Shown: positions 48,373-58,108, numbered from the stretch's first letter. The stretch is DNA of 64,000 bases from Streptomyces sp. NBC_00510 (GCA_036013505.1 CP107851.1:2418001-2482000); one strand, 5' to 3'. Notes: generated by a model not told the origin, from the sequence alone. Made by a program: numbers and translations.

Positions 48373-49122
48373 ATGTCAGGGAGACCTTCATTGGGGAGCC
48401 TGCCTCAGGCCGACCTCACTCTGGTAGTCCGCACCGACTTCTCCGACCAGGCGGCCTGGCAGAACATCGCGCTCGCCGTACCCGAGCGTGCCGCGCTGCT
48501 GCTCGGCCCGCCGCTGGTGAACGTCACCCGCGCGCTGCGCCCGGTGGTCTTCGGCATCAACGCCTTCGCCAACACCCTGCTGCGGCTGCTGCGCGTCGAG
48601 CCGAAGAACGAGGTCGCGGCCGTCTTCACCGACGACGGACTCGCCCGCCTGGTCCAGGACTCCAGCGCCGCCGGCCTGCTCGACGTCACCGGCGGCGAGC
48701 GCCTGCGCGACGCCCTGGAACTCGGCAGCCGTCCGGTGGGCGAGATCCTCGTACCGGCCGGCCGCATGGTCACCGTCGGCGAGCGGGTCACGCCAGACGA
48801 GCTGGAGCGGACCACCGCCGCGTCCGGCTACTCCCGCCTGCCGGTCACCGGCGCCGACGGCGGCGTCCTGGGCTACCTCCACATCAAGGACACCCTCGGC
48901 GCCGCCGAGCGCGACCGTCCCTACCCCCGGAGCGCCTTCCACCCCCTCATCCGGCTCCGCCCCACCACCCCGCTGGACGACACGCTCACCGCCCTGCGGG
49001 CCGCGGGCACCCACCTCGCCGCGGTCACCGGGAGCGACGGCACGCTCCTCGGCTACGTCACGATGGAGGACGTCCTCGAGGAACTCCTCGGCCCGGCCAC
49101 GATGGCCGAAAAGGCGGCCTGA
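48373..49122 (+). pseudogene. CorC/TlyC-type hemolysin-family protein, missing its membrane domain
   Basis: The part from about 48455 (LAVPERAALLLGPPLVNVTR) matches the end of a CNNM membrane domain. It is followed by FTDDGLARLVQDSSAAGLLD, two CBS domains (EILVPAGRMVTVGERVT ... YSRLPVTGADGGVLGYLHIK and TALRAAGTHLAAVTG ... GYVTMEDVLEELLG). The first four transmembrane helices are absent, and the 25 residues before 48455 look unrelated. It is a 5'-truncated gene fused to foreign sequence; an open frame starts at 48373. The full protein would be a divalent-cation transport-associated membrane protein. Confidence 0.65.
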
Positions 49123-49560
49123 CCGCGTAGCCAATCCACCGAGCTTGCCCGCTTGCAACCGCAGACCAGCAGCTATGTGGGGGACAGCCCTTGGTGCAGC
49201 GTCAGAAGTGCCGCCGGGCCGGCATCGACGACAGAATTCGGCATACCGTCTGTGCGGTACGACTACAGCACGCGTCCTGCCGGCCGATCCACGCCCCGTT
49301 CCGGCGCGGGACCGGCTGCAGGTGGCGCAGAAGTACTATTTACGGGCCAGTCGGGCTGGCTAGTGTCTAATGACGTGTTGTTGAATTTCGGCGCTTGTCG
49401 AACTCTCGATGGCGGCGCAAAGAAGGCGGATGACGCGTATCCGGAGGCTGCACCCTTCAGAACGCCGGACAACTCTCGCGCGTGACACAAGATGAATGCA
49501 GGAAGAGCACGATCCGCGGCACTTCTCGCGGTGAGTGCCGGCGGCAGGGGCATATGACGA
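49123..49560. other. Intergenic region
   Basis: No supported gene. AT-richer sequence near 49330-49400 may hold a promoter or the end of a lost element, but no feature is recognised. Confidence 0.3.
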
Positions 49561-50445
49561 CGGAAAGCTTTGCTGGCGAGGCTCCCCGCCCTGGAGCCTC
49601 GGATCCTCCGTGCCACCCTGCTGACGCTGACCACCGGCTGGTCCGGCGGCCACGGTCCTGCCCTCCGGAGGCAAGGAGCCGCGGGTGTTCGTCGACCCCA
49701 TAGCCGACACCGTCGCGTCGACAGTTTCAGCCTCGCGGACCGGACTCGCCCCATCCGGCAGATTCAGGCTGGTCATGGATCCGGATGCCTCGCCCCACGA
49801 GGAGCGTTGCAAAGCCACCTCTTGCATGGCTGAAGCCTTGGGTCGCGGAGGATTCAGTGACGTACGGGTTCTTGACATGCCCGAAGCTCTCCAGCCTGCT
49901 CAGGGTCACCTCGCAGGTCCGCCACCGGCTCTCACCGTCCTGCTGTATGCGCAGTACGAATCGGCGCTGGACGAGCAGACGCGAGAGGCACCGCCCCTCC
50001 CGCAAGCTGAGTGGGATCGCAGGTGGCACGGTCAATGCACCGCAAAGTGCAAGGCGCCCGTGCCCACGCATCTGCTGGCGCTGCGCAAGGCGCACGGAGT
50101 TGTGCCACTGGACGTCGTCCTCCGGAACGATCTCGAGGCCGGCCACTTCGGCAGGGCGGAACCCGACGTGCTCACCGCCCTCCTCAAGAAGCTGGGGTTG
50201 CTCTTGGCCTGCGACGGATCCCTTCAGCTCGAGACCCTGCGGGCTGACGCTGGAGGGGTCGGCCTGGCTCAACCCGAGCGAATCCTGGGCGAGGACGGCA
50301 GCGTGCCGTATGAGGTGGTAGGCCCTGTTGTCGCCGGCGAGGTCGTAAAGCGGCTCTGGGCGCGACCGCTCCTGAGGCCGGCCGGAGGTGCAGGTTGTCG
50401 CCGTTTCATGATCCCCGCCGACCGGCGAAATTTTTCCACGGATGA
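49561..50445 (+). other. Uncharacterised, probably rearranged reading frame
   Basis: Plus-strand codon bias is good in two blocks: 49570-49930 (LLARLPALEPRILRATLLTL, with a one-base shift near 49650 into KEPRVFVDPIADTVAST) and 50060-50400 (LRKAHGVVPLDVVLRNDLEA then LTALLKKLGLLLACDGSLQL). The blocks do not resemble each other and no catalytic motif is recognised. It could be two gene fragments joined by deletion. It ends shortly before the kinase gene. Confidence 0.35.
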
Positions 50446-50462
50446 CCAAGGAGTATCGCGCA

Positions 50463-52049
50463 ATGTCCGACCTCGGACGCCTGGTGGCTGGGCGGTATCG
50501 GCTCGTCGAGCTACTGGGCCGCGGCGGCATGGGTACCGTCTGGCGGGCCGATGACGAAATGCTCGGACGCCTGGTGGCTGTGAAGCGACTGCACCCGCCC
50601 CATCTGCAATCCGAAGATGAGGATGTGGAAATGCTTTTCGAGCGAACGCGGCGAGAAGCTCGCAGCGCTGCTCGAATCAGTCATCCCAATGTGGTGGTGG
50701 TGCACGATGTGGTGGAGGACGAAGGTCTGCCATCCATCGTGTTGGAGTACGTTCCGGCGATCACATTGGGTGATCTGCTGAAGGAGCGCGGGTCATTGAC
50801 GCCGGTGGAGGCGGCGCGAATCGGCCGGGAAATGATCGCGGCATTGCGGGCGGCCCATGCGGCTGGGGTGCTGCACCGGGATGTAAAACCGGGAAATGTG
50901 CTGTTGTCGGATACCGGCCGCGTGGTGCTGACGGATTTCGGTATCGCACAAGCGTCGGGCATGTCGAATCTGACGCGTACCGGTGAGCTGATCGGGTCGA
51001 TCGACTTTCTGGCACCAGAGCGATTGACGGGGGGTGCGCCCGGTCCTGCGGCAGACCTCTGGTCACTGGGGGTGACGTTGTTCCAGGCGGTAGAGGGGCG
51101 CTCGCCGTTCCGGCGGAACACGGCCATCGAGACGGCGTACGCAATCGCCACCGATGAGATACCTGTAGCGGGCCGTGCGGGCCCTTTGGGATCTGTGATC
51201 GCAGGGCTGCTGGTACGGGAACCGGAAAGACGGCTGTCGGCGGATGAGACAGAGCGGATGCTGCACGCCCCCACCCTCAAGGCCGAGAGCGGGGCGGAGA
51301 CGGTGATCGGGTCGCGGGGCGCCCTGACGTCGCAGGTCACCGGACCGTTGCCTGCATCGCTGCCTAGGTGGCGCGTGGTCCGTCGCCCCGTGAACCGTCG
51401 TGGTGCCCCGCTGTGGATCACCATCAGCGTAGTGGTGGCGGCCCTCGCCGGGGGTGGGCTGTACGTCGCCCTGCACTTCCGCGGCGTGCCTCAAGGCGGC
51501 GCCGGCTCACTCGCGGCCACACCCGCTCCCGGGTCTCCCGGCAATCGGCCCGTCACTCCAGCTACCGCTTCTTCTTCCGACTCGTACAGCCCGCCTCCAC
51601 TCCCTGCGCGCTACCACCTGGCCGAGGAGCCTGATCTCGGCTTGGCCATTCCCGTGCCCAACGGGTGGAAGCGTAAGGTGATGAGCAATGACGGCCGGCA
51701 GCTTGTCTACGTCGATCCGTCGGGACTGGTCGGGCTGCGCGTCGCCTCGCTCGACTTCGCGGGCCCCGATCCGCTCCTGCATCTCAAGGACGTCGAGACG
51801 CAGATGACCCCGGACACGGATGCCTACAAGCGCTTGCGCATGCAAAACACCCAATGGCGAGGGCGGCCGGCAGCAATATGGGAGTTCACCTTCCAAGGTA
51901 AGACCCAGGAATTCCACGCGATCGATATCGGCTTCGGGCAACCCGGAGAGCGCGAGATCACCGTCTATCTGTCCGCGCCGTCCGACCAGTGGGCCGACGA
52001 CCAGGCGATCTTCGACACTGCAGTGGCTGGACTCCGCCTCGACGAGTAG
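50463..52049 (+). CDS. Membrane Ser/Thr protein kinase (PknB type)
   Basis: 528 residues from the ATG at 50463, with AAGGAG nine bases upstream; an ATG at 50442 lacks a site. Kinase domain: Gly loop LLGRGGMGTVWRADD, Lys in VAVKRLH, HRDVKPGNVLL (about residue 137), DFGIA (about 157), APERL and WSLGVTLFQAVEG. A juxtamembrane linker, one transmembrane segment (ITISVVVAALAGGGLYVALH, about 320-340), a Ser/Pro-rich spacer and a compact extracellular domain (GWKRKVMSNDGRQLVYVDPS) follow. It would sense the exterior and phosphorylate cytoplasmic targets. No PASTA repeats, so it is not a cell-wall-sensing PknB orthologue. Confidence 0.9.
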   Translation: MSDLGRLVAGRYRLVELLGRGGMGTVWRADDEMLGRLVAVKRLHPPHLQSEDEDVEMLFERTRREARSAARISHPNVVVVHDVVEDEGLPSIVLEYVPAITLGDLLKERGSLTPVEAARIGREMIAALRAAHAAGVLHRDVKPGNVLLSDTGRVVLTDFGIAQASGMSNLTRTGELIGSIDFLAPERLTGGAPGPAADLWSLGVTLFQAVEGRSPFRRNTAIETAYAIATDEIPVAGRAGPLGSVIAGLLVREPERRLSADETERMLHAPTLKAESGAETVIGSRGALTSQVTGPLPASLPRWRVVRRPVNRRGAPLWITISVVVAALAGGGLYVALHFRGVPQGGAGSLAATPAPGSPGNRPVTPATASSSDSYSPPPLPARYHLAEEPDLGLAIPVPNGWKRKVMSNDGRQLVYVDPSGLVGLRVASLDFAGPDPLLHLKDVETQMTPDTDAYKRLRMQNTQWRGRPAAIWEFTFQGKTQEFHAIDIGFGQPGEREITVYLSAPSDQWADDQAIFDTAVAGLRLDE

Positions 52050-52259
52050 TGCTGGCGTGGCCGGCAACCTCCGCAGCGGGGTACGCATGCCGCTGGCCGG
52101 CCACGTCTGCCCGATATTTCGGGTGGAGGCGGATCCTCTGGTCCGAGGGGTGCGGGGGTCTCCGAGGTCAATGCCGAGGGCGACGGCGGACTGGACGAGT
52201 TATCTGCGGTGGCCGCCCCCGGACCTTGCGCATCCACGGATGCCGGGCGCCCGCCGACC

Positions 52260-52538
52260 TCATGTCCGGTCAGTGACCTGGTCATTTGCAGGGAGTAGCG
52301 CCAGTTCCGCGACGACCGCCCGATGGTCCGTACCCGGCACGGTGCGTTCGCCGGCGGATACGCCCACCAGGCCCGAGCCGTGCAGCACGTGGTCCAGTTG
52401 GATCAAGGGCGGGACAAGAGCACGGCCGACGGGCCACGTGCGGGCCAACCCTTGACCGAGTTCGGCTTGGGTGTCCGTGAGCCCGGCCGCGAGCAACTTC
52501 CGCATCGGGCTGTGATCGAGAGAAGCGTTGAAGTCGCC
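52260..52538 (-). pseudogene. 3' part of an endonuclease/exonuclease/phosphatase-family gene split by an IS
   Basis: This frame (GDFNASLDHSPMRKLLAAGL ... GTDHRAVVAELALLP) is the C-terminal third of an EEP protein, with the catalytic GDFN and DHR motifs. Joined to 54131-54886 across the IS630 element, keeping one TA, it gives an uninterrupted 344-codon gene (SVFL-GDFN junction). Confidence 0.8.
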
Positions 52539-52575
52539 TAGTGCTCTGACCGGGAAGGTTCGCCGGGTTGGCGGA

Positions 52576-52896
52576 TCATTCCTGCTCGGAGGCAGCGGCG
52601 AGGTGACGGCGGCAGAAGTCGGCAGCCGTGAGGTGAGGCACGTGCAGTGCATCGCTGTAGAGCCGCATTTCACGAGCCGCTCGGTCCAGGTGCTGCCAGA
52701 AACTGAGTGGAAGGTCGAGGTCGTGACCGAGATCGACCAGGCAGTCGAAGGCGAGTGCCAGTTCGTTGTGCTCCAGGAACTCCAGCGTCGCTGAGAGATC
52801 GATGTCCGGCAGGCGTGTGAGGTGGGCTCGGGCGGCGTCGAGGTGGTCACGGGTCTGATTCCAGCTGGCCTGCAGAGCCTTGCGATCATCGGTCAT
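52576..52896 (-). CDS. Passenger protein of the IS630 element, helical, immunity-like
   Basis: 106 residues from the ATG at 52896, 31 bases after the transposase stop, inside the element. The sequence is all-helical: KALQASWNQTRDHLDAARAH, LEFLEHNELALAFDCLVDLG and FWQHLDRAAREMRLY. The 'LEFLEHNELALAFDCL' helix is like that in small immunity proteins that follow toxin genes, though the match is weak. IS630 elements normally carry only the transposase, so this is an unusual passenger. Function unknown. Confidence 0.65.
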   Translation of the reverse strand: MTDDRKALQASWNQTRDHLDAARAHLTRLPDIDLSATLEFLEHNELALAFDCLVDLGHDLDLPLSFWQHLDRAAREMRLYSDALHVPHLTAADFCRRHLAAASEQE

Positions 52897-52927
52897 GGCG
52901 CCAGTGTTGCTGGTGCCCTGATCGAGG

Positions 52928-54046
52928 TCACGCGACTTTCGCTGGTCGTCCGCCCCAGCGCAGGCCCTTCTCGCTGCGGATGCGAGCACGCTCCTTCCGC
53001 TGGGCGGCGAGGACGTCGGGGTGACGGGCATTTTTGTTGCGCCAGCGCAGGTAGGCGTGCAGGGCCCGGGTCTGGACGGTGTGGTTGCGGTGGTGGGAGT
53101 TGGCGACGGTGAACTGTCGTAGCGGCCCGAAGTGGGCCTCGATCGGGTTGGCCCAGGACGCGTAGGTCGGGGTGAAGCACAGCTCGACCCGGTTCTTCTT
53201 CGCCCAGCGCCGGATCTTGTCGCCTTTGTGGGCGGAGAGGTTGTCCAAGATGACGTAGATCGGGGCGCCGTCCGGGCGGGCAGCGCGGATCGACCTGAGT
53301 GCGGCCAGTGTGTTGCCAGCTCCCTTCCTGCGGCGGCTGACGCCCCAGAGGGTGTCGTCGCCGACGGAGTAGCAGCCGTGGAAGTATCGGACGCCGTGGG
53401 TGCGGTGGTAGGTGGCAGGGTGCCGTTCAGGATGACCGGCAGGGGCCCAGGACAGGCCGGCGGTGGGTCGGATGCCGAGCGGGCCGAACTCATCGAACGC
53501 GAAGACCCGGTCGGGGAAGCGGTCCAGGACGTGTTCGATGCGGTCGAGCTTGGTGTCGCGCTCGGGGTCCGGGGACTCCTTCCACGTCTTGGTGCGCTGG
53601 AAGGTGACGCCGCGGCGAGCGAGTAGGCAACGTAACGCCTCGCGGCCGATGCAGATGACGCGGCCTTGAACTTTCCGCAGGTAGGCGGCGAGTTTGCGGA
53701 TGGACCAGCGGGTGAAGGGCTGGCCGAGCTTGGTCGGGCGAGTGATGGCCGTCTGGACGACGAAGTCCTCGTCGTCAGGACTGAGCAGGCGGGGACGGCC
53801 TCCCGCCCAGCGAGGGTCCAGGCAGGCCAGGCCGCTCTCGTTGAACCGGTGGATCACCTCCCGGACGGTGTCCTCGTCGGCCTGCACCAGCTGCGCAATC
53901 ACTGGCACCCGGTTCCCGCCCGCCGAAGCCAGCAGCATCATCGCGCGTCGGTAGCGCACCGAACTGGTGCTGCCCCGGCGCACGATCTGCTGCAGCTTCT
54001 GCCCCTCCTGATCGGTCAGTCTGCGCACCCGCACAGGCTCAGCCAC
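52928..54046 (-). CDS. IS630-family DDE transposase
   Basis: 372 residues from a GTG at 54046 with GGAGG six bases upstream; a longer frame to 54103 is less likely. The N-terminal helix-turn-helix region (LQQIVRRGSTSSVRYRRAMM, then VREVIHRFNESGLACLDPRW) is followed by the catalytic core: VFAFDEFGPLGI (first Asp), VILDNLSAHKG (second Asp) and ASWANPIEAHFGPLRQF (Glu). All three catalytic residues are present and the frame is intact, so it is probably active. It cuts and joins the terminal repeats and targets TA. Confidence 0.92.
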   Translation of the reverse strand: MAEPVRVRRLTDQEGQKLQQIVRRGSTSSVRYRRAMMLLASAGGNRVPVIAQLVQADEDTVREVIHRFNESGLACLDPRWAGGRPRLLSPDDEDFVVQTAITRPTKLGQPFTRWSIRKLAAYLRKVQGRVICIGREALRCLLARRGVTFQRTKTWKESPDPERDTKLDRIEHVLDRFPDRVFAFDEFGPLGIRPTAGLSWAPAGHPERHPATYHRTHGVRYFHGCYSVGDDTLWGVSRRRKGAGNTLAALRSIRAARPDGAPIYVILDNLSAHKGDKIRRWAKKNRVELCFTPTYASWANPIEAHFGPLRQFTVANSHHRNHTVQTRALHAYLRWRNKNARHPDVLAAQRKERARIRSEKGLRWGGRPAKVA

Positions 54047-54130
54047 CGCACCTCCAGCAGTTGGATCGGACGTCACCGCACATCCAACCGCCGCCATCAC
54101 CAACCCGGCGAACCTTCCCGGTCAGAGCAC

Positions 54131-54886
54131 TAGAAATACGCTGTCCGGGTCGGCATGCCGGGCCAGGGTGGCAAGGGCGGTCATGTCCCGTGTCCAGCGC
54201 TGTGTGTCTCCGAGCGGGTAATAGGTATGAACAGCCACGAAATTCACCCTGCGTCCGCCAACCGAGACCTCGGCAGTGGTCTGGGGCCAAGCGGTATCCA
54301 CATGCGTAACGCCGCCGTGAGACAGCGGGTGTCGTGAGTAGATCGAGGAGTCGTACTCCGCGTGGAGTTCTTGGTAGGGCATCACTCCACCAAGGCCTGC
54401 CTTGTCGAGTGCGCTCTCACCTCCCGACGACATCTGCTCCACAACCAGCACATCGATCCGCTCAGTGCGGACCAACGCCACCAGCGCGTACGCATCGACG
54501 CGGCCGCCATTGGCGTTGATGGTTACCACGCGCAAGTCAAGGGATTTCGGCGGCACATGCCTGCGCTCAGGTATGAACCGTGGTGCAAGCAGCACTACGT
54601 GGACGATCACCAGCGCCGCAACGACCGCCACGACCCATCGGGACCGCAGAGCAGGGACGGCGGCCGTCGCGGCCAGCACCAGCACACAGAGGACGGTCGA
54701 GTAGGGAAAGAGCACCATGGGTATCGCGAGCGGCGTTCCCGCGTCGAGTCCCGTCAGCCGAACGACGAGCAGAGCGGCGGGTGCGGCAATCGAGATGCCC
54801 CAGCCCAGCGACCCCCACGTTCGTCCGCGCCGACCGGATGACCGCCGATCCGAATCACGGGGGACGTCAGAGACCGTGCTTTCCAT
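54131..54886 (-). pseudogene. 5' part of an endonuclease/exonuclease/phosphatase-family gene split by an IS
   Basis: From the ATG at 54886: three or more hydrophobic segments (LGWGISIAAPAALLVVRLTG, VLCVLVLAATAAVPAL, VVAVVAALVIVHVVLLAP) and then the EEP core LRVVTINANGGRVDAYALVA ... VVEQMSSGG. The last codons (DSVFLVL-stop) come from the IS end. Rejoined with 52260-52538 it encodes a membrane-anchored EEP protein of 344 residues. Family members hydrolyse phosphodiester bonds; the substrate is unknown. Confidence 0.85.
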
Positions 54887-55079
54887 GGATTCCTACTCCT
54901 GGGTCTGCCCGGCGAGATGGTTCGTGATCACCGGTTCCCACCACGGCCGGCACTTCATCCATCCTCACCGGGTCCTCGACGGCTCCCCGGACCCGCGGGC
55001 GAGCCGGCAGTCCGGCCGCCCACGTCCTTGACACCGCTACGAGCCTGCGCCGTCCAGGTTGCGCACGACGGCTCACTTG

Positions 55080-55610
55080 TTACGGCTGGTAGACCTCCTC
55101 CATCGCGATGACCTCGTGCTTCGCGTTGACATCGAGGTAGAACTCGTGAGTTGCGAGCGCCTCCTTGTTCTCCACCAGCCAGCTCGAACTCACCGTTTCC
55201 GGGGTCGAGCTGGTCGAGGTCTCCTTGAAAACCCTGATGGACGCGTTGGAGTCGAGGGTGTACGACTCGGCCGGGCCGGGGGTGTACTCAATGTCCTCGA
55301 TGACGCTCTCGTCCACCTTGCAGGTGTCCTGGGTTACGTGCACGGTGACGACGCCCTGGGTGGCCTCGACCGACTGCAGCCCGAAGAAGTTGTCGTAACC
55401 CGTCTTCACGGTGCACGCCTTCAAGATGTCGTCGGAGTCGCCGGGAACGCTCGTCGAGGCCGAGGGGGTGACGCCGGACGCGGCATCGGCCGAGGACGAA
55501 CCATTCGCTGCCGCACTAGAGGTGGTACCGGACGATCCGCACGCGGTCGTGAGGAACGCGACGGCGAGGCCGATAACGACGGCGGTGGCTTGACGACGGT
55601 TGCTGGGCAT
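55080..55610 (-). CDS. Secreted lipoprotein of unknown function
   Basis: 176 residues from the ATG at 55610. The N-terminus is a lipoprotein signal: basic start (MPSNRRQ), hydrophobic core (TAVVIGLAVAFLTTACG) and lipobox LTTAC with the Cys at residue 24. A Ser/Ala/Thr-rich linker leads to a beta-rich domain (CTVKTGYDNFFGLQSVEATQ; VTVHVTQDTCKVDESVIEDI), with two Cys that could form a disulfide. It is monocistronic. Family not recognised. Confidence 0.8.
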   Translation of the reverse strand: MPSNRRQATAVVIGLAVAFLTTACGSSGTTSSAAANGSSSADAASGVTPSASTSVPGDSDDILKACTVKTGYDNFFGLQSVEATQGVVTVHVTQDTCKVDESVIEDIEYTPGPAESYTLDSNASIRVFKETSTSSTPETVSSSWLVENKEALATHEFYLDVNAKHEVIAMEEVYQP

Positions 55611-55730
55611 ACTACACCTTCTCAGTTTTCTATCTTTTCAGTGGCTGTGCCGGCGCCGCAGGAGAAATTGAACCAGAGCCAGGAATTGCTGCGTCGAATT
55701 CACGCGTGCACATAAACCGCGTGGCGCCAA

Positions 55731-55990
55731 TCAGGCTTCAAGCGCCGGGCACTGCGCAAACAGTAGGTCAGCGCTGACGTCAGGGGCAAATGGAATTTGA
55801 GCGTCAAGCACATGCCGAGCATCCGACCAGACTTCCGCCAATTCCTTAAGATGACAGCCTCGTTCATGCTGCTGGGCGACGTCCAACCAGCGGATGCGGT
55901 GGCTCCACATGGACCCAGGAAAGAATATGCCTGCCAAAATGCCGACGGACTGACGGTCATAGTGACCTGCCGAGGACTCATCTGTTACCA
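55731..55990 (-). pseudogene. C-terminal fragment of an unknown gene
   Basis: One minus-strand frame (AGHYDRQSVGILAGIFFPGS, then IRWLDVAQQHERGCHLKELA and VLDAQIPFAPDVSADLLF) has coding character and ends at a natural stop at 55731. A start is missing; upstream it meets the IS256 fragment on the other strand. GC is lower than in neighbours. Function unknown. Confidence 0.35.
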
Positions 55991-56004
55991 AACGAGGACG
56001 GCTG

Positions 56005-56480
56005 CGCCTTCGTGTGTGGGACACCAGGGCCGGCACTGTCGAACTGGCCATCCCCGAGCTACGGCGGGGTAGTTACCTCCCGTACGGGCTGCTGGAACGC
56101 CACCGTCGGGCCGAACAGACTCTGATCTTGGTTGTGGCCACTGCCTACCTGCTGGGCGTGTCCACTCGCCGGGTGGGCTGGCTCGCCGAGCCCCTCGGCG
56201 TGACACAGCTGAACAAATCTCATGTCAGTGTGTCGCGGCATCTGGACGAGCAATTGGCCACGTTCCGCCGGCCGCTGGAGCCCACGGCCTGTCCGAGGTC
56301 CAGTCCGTCGTCTCCGAAGCCGACGCCCCGCAGCCGGCGTCTGAACGGCAAGTTCGAACGCTCCCACCGCATCGACGCTGAGGACTTCCACCGACTATTC
56401 GACGGCGTCATCATCGACGACGCCGAGGTCTTCAACGACAAACTGCGCGAGTGGGAGGACTGCTACGCCTCGTGCAGAAT
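56005..56480 (+). pseudogene. Chimeric transposase fragments: IS256 N-part joined to IS481 C-part
   Basis: One open frame from about 56005 joins two families. 56005-56277 is IS256-like (WDTRAGTVELAIPELRRGSY, then AEQTLILVVATAYLLGVSTR and LDEQLATFRRPLEP). 56315-56480 is IS481-like (RRLNGKFERSHRIDAEDFHR, then FDGVIIDDAEVFNDKLREWE). Between them is a short Pro/Ser-rich stretch. Neither part has a full catalytic set. It probably arose by recombination between two insertion sequences. Confidence 0.65.
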
Positions 56481-57093
56481 GCCACGACTCAGGTCTGATC
56501 GATCAACATCAGTGACGCACCGACAATGCCCGATAAAAGCGAATCAAATCCAGGCCCCTATTTCTGCGGATTCATACGCCGGTTGCACGAGGAGCTTTGC
56601 TCCATCGAGGTGAACATTCTCGCGGGCTAGCAGATCCGCGTCGGCCGACTCGACAACTTGCCGTAGCTTAGAATGCCAGGTGCGCGTTAGGGGCTTTCGT
56701 GGCTTCGTCGCCACGTGAGCAACCGCTACAGGAGAGGTTGCGTCTACCGTCTACGTCCGGGTCTCGATGGCGGTCAACGGTGAACACCAGCAAAAGCGTT
56801 TCCAGAAGCGTCAGTAGTCGTGGAATCACGAAACCCTGTGGAGCTGCCATCTCCCGGCGGGGCGAGCATTCGATGCTGCTCACCTTGCGTCGCACTTCCC
56901 TGCGTTGGCGATCCCACACCCTCGCGCAACAGGGCTTCGAGATACGACGAGCGTCGCGTCATGTCCGTCGCTGGCGGTAGTAGGCCGTCATGACTAGAAA
57001 ATGGCCGCCAAGGAGGTGGCGCGCTCCTTCTGTTCTCTTGATCACGTATCAAACTAGCCTGACTGCGTCGGCGTTTTTGCCGGCGTAAGTTCA
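56481..57093. other. Intergenic region upstream of the first haloperoxidase
   Basis: No supported gene. The last 100 bases (57040-57093) are AT-richer and probably contain the promoter. The repeat unit starts at 57094. Confidence 0.4.
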
Positions 57094-57115
57094 ACCAAGA
57101 GAAAGGAACAAGTCG

Positions 57116-57934
57116 ATGCCTACCATCACTACCTCGGATGGCGTTGAGATCTTCTACAAGGACTGGGGTACTGGTCAGCCGATCGTCTTCAGTCACGGTT
57201 GGCCCCTGTCGGCCGACGACTGGGACGCGCAGATGATGTTCTTTCTGCAGCACGGTTACCGGGTGATCGCCCACGACCGGCGCGGGCACGGCCGGTCGGA
57301 GCAGGTCAGCACGGGCAACGACATGGAGCACTGGGTCGAGGACCTTGCTGCGCTGACCGCGCACCTGGGCCTGAAGGACGCCATCCACATCGGGCACTCC
57401 ACGGGTGGCGGCGAGGTCACCCGCTACGTCGCCCGCTACCAGGACCGAGTCGCCAAGGCAGTGCTCGTCGCCTCACTGACCCCGAACATGTACCAGTCCG
57501 ACGACAACCCCGCGGGCCAGCCTCAGGAGTGGTTCGAGGCCATCAAGGACGGAACCCTCAACAGGCGCGCGGACTTCTTCCGCGAGGTGCCGGAAGGCCC
57601 GTTCTACGGGTTCAACCTCCCGGGAGCCGAGCGGTCCGAGGGGATCATCGCGAACTGGTGGCGGCAGGCCATGGCCGGCAGCATCCAGGCCCACTACGAG
57701 ACCCCCAACACCTGGCTGGAGGACTACACCGAAGACCTCCAGAAGATCACCGTCCCCGTCCTGGTCATGCACGGTGAAGCCGACCAGGTCGTTCCCTTCG
57801 CCAGCTCCGTCCCGCGAGCAGTCGAACTGCTCAAGAACGGCACCCAGAAGACCTACCCGGGCTACCCCCACGGAATGCTCACCACCCACGCGGACGTCCT
57901 CAACGCCGACCTTCTCGCCTTCATCCAGTCCTGA
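57116..57934 (+). CDS. Cofactor-free haloperoxidase-type alpha/beta hydrolase, copy 1
   Basis: 272 residues from the ATG at 57116, with AAGGAA upstream. The alpha/beta-hydrolase core has the nucleophile elbow GHSTGGG (Ser near 96), acid in [10 protein letters not shown] (Asp near 226) and His in GYPHGML (near 255). The N-terminal [14 protein letters not shown] is the oxyanion strand. Bacterial non-haem chloro/bromoperoxidases of this group form peracids from acetate and peroxide and halogenate or oxidise indirectly. It is in a perfect repeat with the gene at 62453. The neighbouring catalase suggests a peroxide-related island. Confidence 0.9.
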   Translation: MPTITTSDGVEIFYKDWGTGQPIVFSHGWPLSADDWDAQMMFFLQHGYRVIAHDRRGHGRSEQVSTGNDMEHWVEDLAALTAHLGLKDAIHIGHSTGGGEVTRYVARYQDRVAKAVLVASLTPNMYQSDDNPAGQPQEWFEAIKDGTLNRRADFFREVPEGPFYGFNLPGAERSEGIIANWWRQAMAGSIQAHYETPNTWLEDYTEDLQKITVPVLVMHGEADQVVPFASSVPRAVELLKNGTQKTYPGYPHGMLTTHADVLNADLLAFIQS

Positions 57935-58016
57935 CACCACCCACACCACCGCTCAACATCAAAAACACCCCACACGGACGCTTTGCCACACGAAAACAGC
58001 GCAAACGCCCGTGACA

Positions 58017-58049
58017 CCGGTTGGCCCTGACAACAACAGGGCCAACCGG
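58017..58049 (+). terminator. Terminator-like hairpin after haloperoxidase copy 1
   Basis: Perfect 13-bp stem (58017-58029 and 58037-58049) with a 7-base loop, about 80 bases after the stop. The same hairpin follows copy 2 at 63354-63386. No T run follows. Confidence 0.8.
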
Positions 58050-58108
58050 CCGAAAACAACGTCCTACACGGACCGGCCCTGTCGGGCCGCACGGCTTCTT
58101 GACCTTGA

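Larger units (their letters stand above)
52541..54130. mobile_element. IS630-family element (1,590 bp) with passenger gene
   Basis: The ends are 31-bp perfect inverted repeats (GTGCTCTGACCGGGAAGGTT at 52541, and its complement ending at 54130), flanked by TA at 52539-52540 and 54131-54132, the typical IS630 target duplication. Inside are a complete DDE transposase gene (52928-54046) and a 106-residue gene (52576-52896), both minus. It splits an EEP gene. Removing the element and one TA exactly restores the frame. Confidence 0.95.
57094..58050. repeat. 957-bp direct repeat, copy 1 (haloperoxidase unit)
   Basis: Nearly identical to 62431-63387 (offset 5,337 bp), with only a few base differences seen by eye. 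It spans the ribosome-binding site, the whole gene and the terminator hairpin, but not the upstream promoter, which differs. Confidence 0.95.

Noticed and set aside
48264-49130. Plus-strand frame overlapping the GNAT end and CorC remnant
   Set aside because: It is a shadow of the CBS-domain frame; only the latter has recognisable domain motifs.
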